From: an uncultured Chlorobiaceae bacterium
GTDB lineage: Bacteria > Bacteroidota > Chlorobiia > Chlorobiales > Chlorobiaceae
Reading direction: 5' to 3'
Assembly: GCA_903874585.1 (NCBI GenBank)
Contig: CAIQSY010000038.1
Coordinates: 1 to 7,422, forward strand
DNA: 7,422 nt
Every line of letters starts with the position of its first letter. The first letter of the stretch is position 1. This document shows positions 1 to 5,638 of this stretch, piece after piece. A model generated the notes under the pieces. The model made no database searches. It worked only from the letters and a program-made list of their open reading frames with translations, and was not told where the DNA came from. The translations under genes and the position numbers were made by a program.

Positions 1-13
1 GTGAATTGTGGAA

Positions 14-45
14 TTGTAGAGACAACGCATGCGTTGTCTCTACAA
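14..45. repeat. Perfect 32-bp palindrome (dispersed hairpin repeat)
   Basis: The arm TTGTAGAGACAACGCA (14-29) is followed directly by its exact reverse complement (30-45), with no spacer. The pairing stops at bases 13 and 46. The GTAGAGACAACG core resembles short palindromic repeats that I recall as scattered between genes in Chlorobiaceae and cyanobacteria; this family link is from memory. As RNA it would form a hairpin with a few unpaired bases at the tip. There is no T-run after it on either strand, so it is a poor intrinsic terminator. Confidence 0.85.
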
Positions 46-67
46 CATGGGTGACGGAATTTTTTGC

Positions 68-92
68 GTAGGGGCGTATCGCCATACGCCCG
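68..92. repeat. GTAGGGGCG-type hairpin repeat, right arm incomplete
   Basis: GTAGGGGCGTAT (68-79) is followed by a CGCC loop and ATACGCCC (84-91), giving an 8-bp perfect stem (72-79 with 84-91). A full element would end in ATACGCCCCTAC, but the sequence continues ATACGCCCGTTC, so the last bases of the right arm have diverged. It looks like a decayed member of a dispersed intergenic repeat family. Confidence 0.65.
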
Positions 93-135
93 TTCTTGTT
101 TTGAACACGATTCACAGTATTGGAATTATTGTGTT

Positions 136-160
136 GTAGGGGCGGTTCGTCTTTGAGCCG
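136..160. repeat. Second GTAGGGGCG-type repeat, degenerate
   Basis: The same 9-base opening GTAGGGGCG as at 68-76 recurs at 136-144. It continues as CGGTTC, a 6-base loop and GAGCCG (155-160), a 6-bp stem with one G-T wobble. The outer part of the right arm is absent. It is probably an older, more decayed copy of the same repeat family as the element at 68-92. Confidence 0.5.
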
Positions 161-198
161 TAATTCTCTCGATTAAGTTGATTTCTTGATTGTTTCCT

Positions 199-222
199 CT
201 TAATCCTGAAAATCCCGTTCAA
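199..222. repeat. AATCCTGAAAATCC-type short dispersed motif
   Basis: Just past the stop codon of the cytochrome gene lies TTAATCCTGAAAATCCCGTT. The unit AATCC(T/C)G occurs twice, 9 bases apart. I recall closely similar motifs (AATCCTGAAAATCCTGTT) as recurrent intergenic sequence in many bacteria, including green sulfur bacteria. One copy in a window cannot prove a repeat family; the assignment is by recall. Confidence 0.35.
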
Positions 223-231
223 GCCAATCGC

Positions 232-648
232 TTAGAATGACTTCATTTGTCGTTGACCCTGCCCGCCAAACCCGCGTCCACCTCTCATTGCGGGATTGTA
301 CTGCTCCCACACCCAATCGGCGACAGTCTGTAACTCTTTTTCGGAAATTGCTATAGGTGGCATGAGACCAAACCTGCTGACAGCATTTTGATCAATAGCT
401 TTATTCTTGCTTGGTGCTTTCAAGAATGCCGCAATGTGCTTGACACCATCCTGCTTAGCTGGGAATGCCTGGCGATAGCGTGTTGCTAACGGAACAATCG
501 GTGGTGCTGCTTTTGGTGGCGGATTAACGGAGTGGCAGACACTGCAATTTTTATCGAAAATTGCCTGACCGTTGACGTTGCTTGTTGCTGCGTATGCCGA
601 TGGAATGAGCAAAAATCCCATACTGATCGTCAATAAGAGCTTTTTCAT
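232..648 (-). CDS. Secreted monohaem c-type cytochrome
   Basis: A 138-residue protein predicted to be exported to the periplasm and carry one covalently bound haem. Residues 1-20 form a signal peptide (MKK, hydrophobic LLLTISMGFLLI, then SAYA before Ala21). The haem site CSVCH is at 35-39, and Met96 in GLMPP is the likely sixth ligand, as in class I cytochromes c. Residues 101-117 (SEKELQTVADWVWEQY) match the family's C-terminal helix. An unusual tail rich in Gly, Arg and Gln (about 121-134) follows the haem domain. An in-frame ATG 23 codons upstream (at 717) is rejected because it would bury the signal peptide. No Shine-Dalgarno sequence precedes the chosen ATG; a GGGAG lies too far upstream. 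The gene follows menC on the same strand after 115 bases, so it may be co-transcribed with it. An electron-carrier role is known for the family; its partner is unknown. Confidence 0.88.
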   Translation of the reverse strand: MKKLLLTISMGFLLIPSAYAATSNVNGQAIFDKNCSVCHSVNPPPKAAPPIVPLATRYRQAFPAKQDGVKHIAAFLKAPSKNKAIDQNAVSRFGLMPPIAISEKELQTVADWVWEQYNPAMRGGRGFGGQGQRQMKSF

Positions 649-763
649 GGTTTCAGTGATTATGTGGTTTACAAATCTCCCTTTCCATATTTTTGACGTT
701 AAAAGTCGCCAAACCATTCACCCTTCATGGTAAACAGTTACGGCTCATGACTGATGCGGATGA

Positions 764-1837
764 TTAAATGCGTCGAAGGCTGCTCATTTGAATCGTGCAT
801 CCAGCGCGATAAAGCTGTTGGACATCCAGAAGAGCATGATCGGCGCCAAATGGCGTTTCAAGCAGATCGTGTTGCAGATAGCGATAGGTATCGAGTCCGC
901 AGGCGGATGGTGTCGCCGCTGTGGCCGCAGCCATGACGGCGTAAAAGCTCAAGCTTATGCCGCTTTCAAAAGCCGAACTGAAGATTGCCTTAAGATGATG
1001 ATCGTACGCATATCGGGCAAAGTACATGGCTTTTGAGATGCCGCCGATGCGGTTTGGTTTGAGAATCAGCGCTGCAAGTGCTTCTTGTGGAATGCTCTTC
1101 AGCAGCTCAGGTTCTTGCCAAAGCGTTTCATCAAGTGCTGAACAAATGCTGGTTGCCGCGTAAAAATCGCCAATGTGTGCAGCCTGCCGCAACGGCTCTT
1201 CAATATACGCGATACTTCCCATAGGCAGTTTTTTTGCAAACGCTACAGCTTCGTCAAGCGAGAGTGATTGATTGGCGTCAAGTCGCAGCTCAATGCTGTT
1301 GCCAAACGTGTTGTGCAACGCGGTGATGCTTGCAATTGCACCGGCAGTGTTGCACGCATTGACTTTAAGCTTGAAGGTACGGTAACCCATCGCAAAATAA
1401 GCATCTGCCCGTTCCAGCACCATTGGTGTATCACCAAAAAGCAAAGCATTGACTGGAACGTGTGTGGCAAGATTGTGATGTTCTGAAAATGGTACTATGC
1501 CGGATGTTGCCGCATCAAGGTTAAGCAATGCCATTTCGATACCGGTTCGTACCGATGGAGCAAGTGACTCTGGCAAATGCTCAAACAGCATTGTGCTTTT
1601 TTGAGAAAGCAGTGCGTTCATCTGCGCTTCGGCTTCTTGCAGCGTTTCATCATGCAAGCCCGGAAGCGGCGCAATTTCACCATAACCACTATGCTGCCCA
1701 TCCTCACTTTTCAGCACAATAATGATTCCTTCCCTCTCATCAAGCAGTTGCCCTTTAACAGGCATCGGTTCAGTGAAAGGGATGGCATAGCGATAGAGCT
1801 CAACGGGTAATGCGCGTGAAGCGGAGGAGACGTTCAA
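764..1837 (-). CDS. menC: o-Succinylbenzoate synthase (MenC)
   Basis: Cytoplasmic enolase-superfamily enzyme that dehydrates SHCHC to o-succinylbenzoate in menaquinone synthesis. It has 357 residues. The N-terminal capping domain includes GYGEIAPLPG (51-60). The barrel carries the expected active site: KxK at Lys156/Lys158, metal ligands Asp187 (RLDAN), Glu213/Glu214 (IEEP) and Asp236 (ALDE), and the second general base Lys260 (LILKPNRIGG). The start is TTG at 1835-1837, overlapping the menB stop by 4 bases (TTGA). No ATG or GTG lies between the upstream in-frame stop and this codon. The next ATG is codon 25 and would remove the first strand of the capping domain (ELYRYAIPF). No Shine-Dalgarno sequence is seen, so translation is probably coupled to menB. 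It is the last men gene of the run. The related dipeptide epimerases of this superfamily are unlikely, given the operon. Confidence 0.93.
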   Translation of the reverse strand: MNVSSASRALPVELYRYAIPFTEPMPVKGQLLDEREGIIIVLKSEDGQHSGYGEIAPLPGLHDETLQEAEAQMNALLSQKSTMLFEHLPESLAPSVRTGIEMALLNLDAATSGIVPFSEHHNLATHVPVNALLFGDTPMVLERADAYFAMGYRTFKLKVNACNTAGAIASITALHNTFGNSIELRLDANQSLSLDEAVAFAKKLPMGSIAYIEEPLRQAAHIGDFYAATSICSALDETLWQEPELLKSIPQEALAALILKPNRIGGISKAMYFARYAYDHHLKAIFSSAFESGISLSFYAVMAAATAATPSACGLDTYRYLQHDLLETPFGADHALLDVQQLYRAGCTIQMSSLRRI

Positions 1838-2655
1838 GGTCTTTTTGGAAATTTATTGAAGTTTGGCTTCCGTTTTTCAACAAAAGCATTTCTCCCCTCC
1901 TGACCCTCTTCGCTCATGTAATAGAGCATGGTAGCATTGCCGGCAAGCTCCTGCAAACCAGCTTGACCGTCACAGTCGGCGTTGAGGGCAGCTTTCAGGC
2001 AGCGAATGGCAAGCGGCGAATTTGCAAGAATTTCGCGACACCACTGTACCGTCTCCTCCTCAAGGCGCTCATAGGGTACAACGGTATTCACCAAGCCCAT
2101 TGCCAGCGCCTGTTCTGCATTGTACTGGCGGCATAGATACCAGATTTCGCGCGCTTTTTTCTGCCCGACAAGGCGTGCCATATAGCTTGCGCCCCAACCA
2201 CCATCAAAGGATCCGACTTTCGGACCTGTTTGACCAAACATGGCATTATCGGCGGCAATGGTGATGTCGCAGAGCATGTGCAGCACGTGACCGCCACCAA
2301 TGGCATAACCGGCAACCATAGCAATAACTGGCTTCGGGCAGGTGCGAATATCGCGCTGGAAGTCAAGAACATTCAAACGGTTAACTCCTTTGCCGTCAGC
2401 ATAACCGGCGTTACCCCTGATTTTCTGATCGCCGCCGGAACAGAACGCCTTCTCGCCCTCCCCCGTAAGAATAATAACGCCGATAGTCTCATCATTTCGG
2501 GCATCCGATAACGCCTTAATCATCTCCTCGACAGTTTGAGGACGAAAAGCGTTTCTTACCTCTGGGCGATTGATGGTTATTTTGGCAATACCTTCCGCTT
2601 TATGGTAAAGGATATCAGTAAATTCACCTGCTGGAATCCAGTTCACTTGGCTCAT
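1834..2655 (-). CDS. menB: 1,4-Dihydroxy-2-naphthoyl-CoA synthase (MenB)
   Basis: Crotonase-fold enzyme of the cytoplasm that closes the second ring of the naphthoquinone, turning o-succinylbenzoyl-CoA into DHNA-CoA. The 273-residue protein is complete and closely resembles E. coli MenB as I recall it, including KVGSFDGGWG (146-155), REIWYLCRQY (169-178) and the C-terminal LNADCDGQAGLQELAGNA stretch. Visible features are the oxyanion-hole loops CSGGDQ (72-77) and IGGGH (119-123), conserved Asp151, and Tyr246. Gln142 and Gly144 in FGQTGPK match the class that binds bicarbonate as a catalytic cofactor (E. coli type); the other class has Asp in place of the Gly and supplies its own carboxylate. 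The ATG overlaps the menH stop by 4 bases (ATGA) and the stop overlaps the menC TTG by 4 bases, so the three genes form one operon with probable translational coupling. Confidence 0.97.
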   Translation of the reverse strand: MSQVNWIPAGEFTDILYHKAEGIAKITINRPEVRNAFRPQTVEEMIKALSDARNDETIGVIILTGEGEKAFCSGGDQKIRGNAGYADGKGVNRLNVLDFQRDIRTCPKPVIAMVAGYAIGGGHVLHMLCDITIAADNAMFGQTGPKVGSFDGGWGASYMARLVGQKKAREIWYLCRQYNAEQALAMGLVNTVVPYERLEEETVQWCREILANSPLAIRCLKAALNADCDGQAGLQELAGNATMLYYMSEEGQEGRNAFVEKRKPNFNKFPKRP

Positions 2656-3479
2656 AGTTTCGTTTGTTCTTGCTTGTTGAAAAAAAATCGCAACCGATCG
2701 AGAAATAACTCCCTGTTTTCAAGATGCAGCGTATGACCGCAATGCGGGAAAATTTCCAGATCAGAAGCAGGTGTTAACTTAACCATTTGGTGCCCAATCT
2801 CAACGTAACGCTCATCTTTTTCACCCACAAAAAAGCTTATCGGCACGCTGTTCTGAGCAAGATTATCCCAAAACGATGGTTGCAATCCCGTTCCCAGAAG
2901 TCGCAGTGCCAGCGCAAGATTTGCAGGATCGTTGATTGTTCGTTCACGCTCAACCTCTTTAAATATAGGATGATGTTTCAGCGTCGAAAAGAGCGGTTGG
3001 TCGTACCAAGCCTCAAGAAAACCGGCAAAGTTCCGTTCAATTTTACGAGCAACTTTTTCGTCATGCTCCTGCCTGTCGATTCGCTCTTTCTCGGTTTTGA
3101 GTCCAGGTGAAGCGGAGATAATAATCGCTTTGCTGAAGAGATCGGGATGACGAAGCAGCAGCGCCAGCGCAATGCGCCCACCCATCGAATAGCCGACAAG
3201 TGAACATGGTGGCAATACACTCTCGCGTAACAAATCGGCAAGCGCATCAAGCGTGGCAACAAAAAAACTCTCTGCCGACATAGCAGATTCCAGCAGATTC
3301 GCACTGCCATGCCCGGGCAAATCAATCATCACGCAACAATAATCGTTTTGTAAATCGCGCGTTATTGGCAACCAGTCGCTACCCGAACCGAGAAAGCCGT
3401 GAAGAAACACAATGCGCGGCAGTACTGGATCACCGATTGTCGCAATATTGAAGGGAATGCCATTGATGATGGTCGGCAT
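2652..3479 (-). CDS. menH: SHCHC synthase (MenH), alpha/beta hydrolase
   Basis: Predicted to eliminate pyruvate from SEPHCHC, the MenD product, giving SHCHC, the substrate of MenC. The 275 residues have an alpha/beta-hydrolase fold: LHGFLGSGSDW (26-36), DLPGHG (53-58), nucleophile elbow GYSMGG (96-101) with Ser98, Asp222 in GEKDERY, and His249 in HCGHTLHLE. These give the complete Ser-Asp-His triad expected for MenH. Position as the first gene of a menH-menB-menC run is the main support for the specific function, because the fold alone is shared by many esterases. The ATG at 3477-3479 places the first strand (INGIPFNIATIG) at the N-terminus as usual. Upstream is only AAAAGAAC, not a convincing ribosome site. 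Its promoter should lie in the 85-bp gap shared with the divergent LOG gene. Confidence 0.9.
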   Translation of the reverse strand: MPTIINGIPFNIATIGDPVLPRIVFLHGFLGSGSDWLPITRDLQNDYCCVMIDLPGHGSANLLESAMSAESFFVATLDALADLLRESVLPPCSLVGYSMGGRIALALLLRHPDLFSKAIIISASPGLKTEKERIDRQEHDEKVARKIERNFAGFLEAWYDQPLFSTLKHHPIFKEVERERTINDPANLALALRLLGTGLQPSFWDNLAQNSVPISFFVGEKDERYVEIGHQMVKLTPASDLEIFPHCGHTLHLENRELFLDRLRFFFNKQEQTKL

Positions 3480-3564
3480 AGTTCTTTTGTGACTTGATGT
3501 TTTTGATGTTTTTTGAATAACTTGTTGGCAAATTTACTACTTTTTTGTTTATCTGTCTATCATT
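3480..3564. promoter_or_regulatory. Divergent promoter region, menHBC and LOG gene
   Basis: This 85-bp AT-rich gap separates the starts of menH (minus) and the LOG gene (plus), so it should hold both promoters. On the plus strand TTGGCA (3525-3530), 17 bases, then TTTATC (3548-3553) is a partial sigma-70-like match. It would leave a leader of only a few bases before the ATG at 3565. The unit GATGTTTTT is repeated in tandem at 3496-3504 and 3505-3513, near the menH start. No convincing minus-strand promoter stands out and no known operator is recognised. Confidence 0.35.
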
Positions 3565-4230
3565 ATGAAACTCCAACCGCAGTACAAGGTCGCAATCTTT
3601 GGTTCCGCAAGAATTCACGAAGGCGAAGAGCTCTATCGTGATGTTTTTACTATAGCAAAAGGGTTGGCTGAAGCGGGATTTGATGTTATCACGGGCGGTG
3701 GTCCCGGGTTGATGCAGGCGGCAAATGCTGGTTCACAAAGTGCTGATTCGCCGGCAAATTCGATTGGTTTGAATATTCGGTTGCCGAAGGAGCAGGATGC
3801 GAACGAATTTCTCGATATCAAACAGGAGTTTTACAGTTTCAGCAGTCGTCTCGATACCTTTATGACCTTATCGGATGCGGTTATTGTTGCGCCTGGCGGC
3901 ATTGGCACTCTGCTCGAACTCTTTTACACATGGCAACTGGTGCAGGTTGAAAATATCTGCGAAACCCCGATTATTCTCTTTGGGAGTATCTGGACAAATC
4001 TTTTGAAATGGCTGGAGCAGGAGGTGATGGCAAAGCAACTGTTCGATAAAGCTGAAATGCGGATGCTCTTTCATGTTATTGAGCCAGACGACGTGGTTGA
4101 GCTGATCAAAAAAATCCATGATGATCGGCTTGAAGAGGGTAACGTCTGCACAAATTTTATGAAATACCGACAGATTCTTGATGCTGCAAAAGGCGCATCT
4201 CAATCACCTTTTTCGTCATGTCGTGAATGA
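3565..4230 (+). CDS. LOG family protein (nucleotide 5'-monophosphate phosphoribohydrolase)
   Basis: Cytoplasmic Rossmann-like protein of 221 residues of the LOG family (TIGR00730-like), often mislabelled lysine decarboxylase. Characterised members cleave the N-glycosidic bond of cytokinin riboside monophosphates or AMP-type nucleotides, releasing the base and ribose 5-phosphate. Visible motifs are VAIFGSARI (9-17), GGGPGLM (44-50), SSRLDTFM (93-100) with the conserved Arg, and the family signature PGGIGTLLE (110-118) with Glu118. PLP-dependent decarboxylase motifs are absent. The ATG at 3565 gives the standard N-terminus directly ahead of the first beta strand; no Shine-Dalgarno sequence precedes it. 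The gene stands alone, divergent from menH and convergent with menG, and nothing in the context fixes its substrate. Housekeeping nucleotide salvage or clean-up is as likely as cytokinin-like production. Confidence 0.93.
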   Translation: MKLQPQYKVAIFGSARIHEGEELYRDVFTIAKGLAEAGFDVITGGGPGLMQAANAGSQSADSPANSIGLNIRLPKEQDANEFLDIKQEFYSFSSRLDTFMTLSDAVIVAPGGIGTLLELFYTWQLVQVENICETPIILFGSIWTNLLKWLEQEVMAKQLFDKAEMRMLFHVIEPDDVVELIKKIHDDRLEEGNVCTNFMKYRQILDAAKGASQSPFSSCRE

Positions 4231-4262
4231 ATGTATTAAGGTGAGATAATAGCCAAAGAGAG

Positions 4263-4308
4263 CATTGACCATGTTTTGAGAAATATGATGCTCAAAACAT
4301 GGTCAATG
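4263..4308. terminator. Long inverted repeat between convergent genes, possible two-way terminator
   Basis: CATTGACCATGTTTTGAG (4263-4280) pairs perfectly over 18 bp with 4291-4308 around a 10-base loop (4281-4290). It sits between the 3' ends of the LOG gene (plus) and menG (minus), where a shared terminator is expected. The stem is AT-rich, and neither side has a proper T-run: the plus-strand exit reads TCTGCACACTCT before ATTTTTT about a dozen bases on, and the minus-strand exit reads CTCTCTTTGG. Termination or 3'-end protection of both transcripts is an inference. Confidence 0.55.
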
Positions 4309-4318
4309 TCTGCACACT

Positions 4319-5068
4319 CTATTTTTTGGCAACGTAAAGAATTGAAGTTTCAAACGTCATGGGAAAATACTCAGCGCTTTTAAAGCCATTGCGCTTTAAA
4401 ACAGCGGTAAATGCTTCTGCCTGTGGGAATTGCTCAACTGAGTTCGGCAGATAATCGTAAGCAAACGATGATTTGCTGAACAATGCGGCAATTTTTGGCA
4501 ACACCTTTTTGAAGTAAATGAGATAGAGCGATTTCATGGTGCTGTTGCGCGGAATCATGGGTTCAATAATAAACGCATGACCACCCGGTTTTAGAACGCG
4601 ATGAAACTCTTTCATGCCCTGATCCAGATTTTCAAAATTGCGTACCCCAAACCCGGCGCTTACAATTTCGAAACTCCCATTGCTGAAGGGCAGCTTCTCT
4701 GCATATCCTTCATGAAAAGTGATGTGCGGATATTTTTTGCGCGCAATCACAAGCATTTCTGGCGACAAATCCAGAGCGGTAACTGTTGCTCCAGCAATTT
4801 TTGCCATTGAAGCCGCCAAGTCACCGGTGCCTGTAGCAACATCAAGAATCTTAGGCGCATTGTTTGTGCCAAGCAGTCTTTTTGCTTTACTGGTCGCTTT
4901 TGCCCGCCAGTAATTATCAATACCGAGGCTGAGCAGATGGTTGAGGAAATCGTAGGTCGGCGCTACTTCATCAAACATGGAACGAATCGAGCCTCGCGAC
5001 TTCGTGCGGAGCAGAGATTTGGCACTCTCTTTGACCGGCTTTACCGATGGTTTAGTGTTGTTTGCCAT
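4319..5068 (-). CDS. menG: Demethylmenaquinone methyltransferase (MenG/UbiE)
   Basis: SAM-dependent C-methyltransferase for the last step of menaquinone synthesis, acting on membrane-bound demethylmenaquinone. It has 249 residues. The UbiE family N-terminal block MFDEVAPTYDFLNHLLSLG is at 31-49. SAM motif I is ILDVATGTGDLA (74-85), the acidic residue after strand 2 is Asp100 (ALDLS), GFGVRN is at 139-144, and RVLKPGGHAFIIEP (157-170) is the family signature. A 30-residue lysine/serine-rich leader precedes the conserved block; length variation there is common, and Met31 is a possible shorter start. The ATG lies inside the 3' end of hisI (17-base overlap), so translation is probably coupled to hisI. 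The product is expected to be a menaquinone enzyme rather than ubiquinone, given the men genes 840 bases away and no ubi genes. Confidence 0.93.
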   Translation of the reverse strand: MANNTKPSVKPVKESAKSLLRTKSRGSIRSMFDEVAPTYDFLNHLLSLGIDNYWRAKATSKAKRLLGTNNAPKILDVATGTGDLAASMAKIAGATVTALDLSPEMLVIARKKYPHITFHEGYAEKLPFSNGSFEIVSAGFGVRNFENLDQGMKEFHRVLKPGGHAFIIEPMIPRNSTMKSLYLIYFKKVLPKIAALFSKSSFAYDYLPNSVEQFPQAEAFTAVLKRNGFKSAEYFPMTFETSILYVAKK

Positions 5069-5465
5069 ACACGTCGTCTGGGTTAAACATCAACGTATCA
5101 CAAATCTCCATTGAAAGATCCTCAGTAGCTTTACGGTAGAAGCAAGAGTGGTAGCCAACGTGGCACGCTCCACCAATCTGCGAGACTTTTAAGAGCAAGG
5201 TATCGCCATCGCAATCAATCAGAATATCGTGCACGGACTGCATGTTCCCTGATGATTCGCCTTTCAGCCAGAGCTTGTTACGGCTGCGACTCCAGTAACA
5301 CGCTTTCTTTTTTTCGAGCGTCATTTGCAAGCTTTCGCGGTTCATCCATGCCATCATCAGCACTTTGCCACTCTCATAATCCTGTACAATTGCTGGTACA
5401 AGCCCTTTTTCATCAAACTTTACCGTTTCAAGAAAGTTTTTATTGGTATCGTGAGTATCACCCAT
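5052..5465 (-). CDS. hisI: Phosphoribosyl-AMP cyclohydrolase (HisI)
   Basis: Third step of histidine synthesis: opens the purine ring of PR-AMP in the cytoplasm, using Zn and Mg. The 137-residue protein is the stand-alone form; there is no fused HisE (PR-ATP pyrophosphatase) domain. Visible motifs are CYWSRSRNKLWLKGESSGN (56-74), DCDGD (84-88) supplying Mg-binding aspartates and Cys85, and GGACHVGYHSCFYR (98-111) with Cys101 and Cys108. The cysteine spacing 85-101-108 matches the zinc site known from archaeal HisI. The ATG at 5463-5465 has no Shine-Dalgarno sequence. No other his gene is in the window. The gene is first of a two-gene unit with menG, which starts inside its last codons. Confidence 0.97.
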   Translation of the reverse strand: MGDTHDTNKNFLETVKFDEKGLVPAIVQDYESGKVLMMAWMNRESLQMTLEKKKACYWSRSRNKLWLKGESSGNMQSVHDILIDCDGDTLLLKVSQIGGACHVGYHSCFYRKATEDLSMEICDTLMFNPDDVYGKQH

Positions 5466-5638
5466 GAACAGTGTCGGTTAAATGTTATTTCATGCACGTT
5501 TGCCACTGGAACAGGCGGGCAGAAAACGAAAAATGTTTTTGAATATTGATAAAATTATGGAAAAACCAAGCTTGCAATAGATAAAAAGTTCAAAACATGT
5601 AACTTCCAAAAGCTGAATCATTACAACTAATCTTTCCT
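5466..5638. promoter_or_regulatory. Divergent intergenic region, hisI-menG and adaptor gene
   Basis: This 173-bp gap must carry the start signals of hisI (minus) and the adaptor gene (plus). On the minus strand TTGCAA (5572-5577), 17 bases, then TTTTAT (5549-5554) is a weak sigma-70-like pair for hisI. No matching plus-strand pair of quality was found. There is no T-box, histidine leader peptide with a His run, or SAM riboswitch that I can recognise. The adaptor leader just before the ATG (ACTAATCTTTCCT) is pyrimidine-rich with no Shine-Dalgarno sequence. Confidence 0.3.

Larger units (their letters stand above)
1..231. other. Gene-free stretch at the left edge, rich in short repeats
   Basis: No reading frame with recognisable content lies in these 231 bases on either strand. 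The stretch holds the palindrome at 14-45, the two GTAGGGGCG elements and the AATCC motif listed separately. The three hairpin elements are each preceded by GGAATT (10-15, 56-61 and 122-127) at differing distances. This is the 3' flank of the cytochrome gene; the other neighbouring gene lies outside the window. Confidence 0.7.

Noticed and set aside
14..160. Possible CRISPR array or small RNA gene in the repeat-rich left edge
   Set aside because: The three elements differ in sequence, length and spacing and are self-complementary, there are no uniform spacers, and no cas gene is present.
649..717. Longer cytochrome form starting at ATG 717
   Set aside because: It would put 23 mostly polar residues ahead of a clear signal peptide; the inner ATG at 648 fits export.
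754..1036. Plus-strand open frames opposite menC
   Set aside because: They lie wholly within conserved menC coding sequence and show no recognisable protein motif; antisense shadows.
1810..2736. Plus-strand open frames opposite menB and the menH 3' end, including an Arg-rich 108-residue one
   Set aside because: Their composition follows from the reverse complement of conserved genes and no family features are visible.
2787..3325. Further open frames overlapping menH on both strands
   Set aside because: menH is intact with its full catalytic triad, so these frames are by-products.
3565..4230. Lysine decarboxylase, as such genes are often named
   Set aside because: The PGGxGTxxE and GGGPGxM motifs belong to the LOG phosphoribohydrolase family, and PLP-enzyme motifs are absent.
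4263..4308. Inverted repeat as terminal repeats of an insertion element
   Set aside because: Only 10 bases separate the arms and there is no target duplication or transposase; a hairpin explains it better.
5497..5528. Bulged inverted repeat (CGTTTGCC paired with GGCAGAAAACG) upstream of hisI
   Set aside because: Only two 4-bp blocks pair, with a 3-base bulge; this can arise by chance in a gap of this size.
5466..5638. T-box, his leader peptide or SAM riboswitch controlling hisI-menG
   Set aside because: No His-codon run, no conserved T-box sequence and no riboswitch core were recognised.
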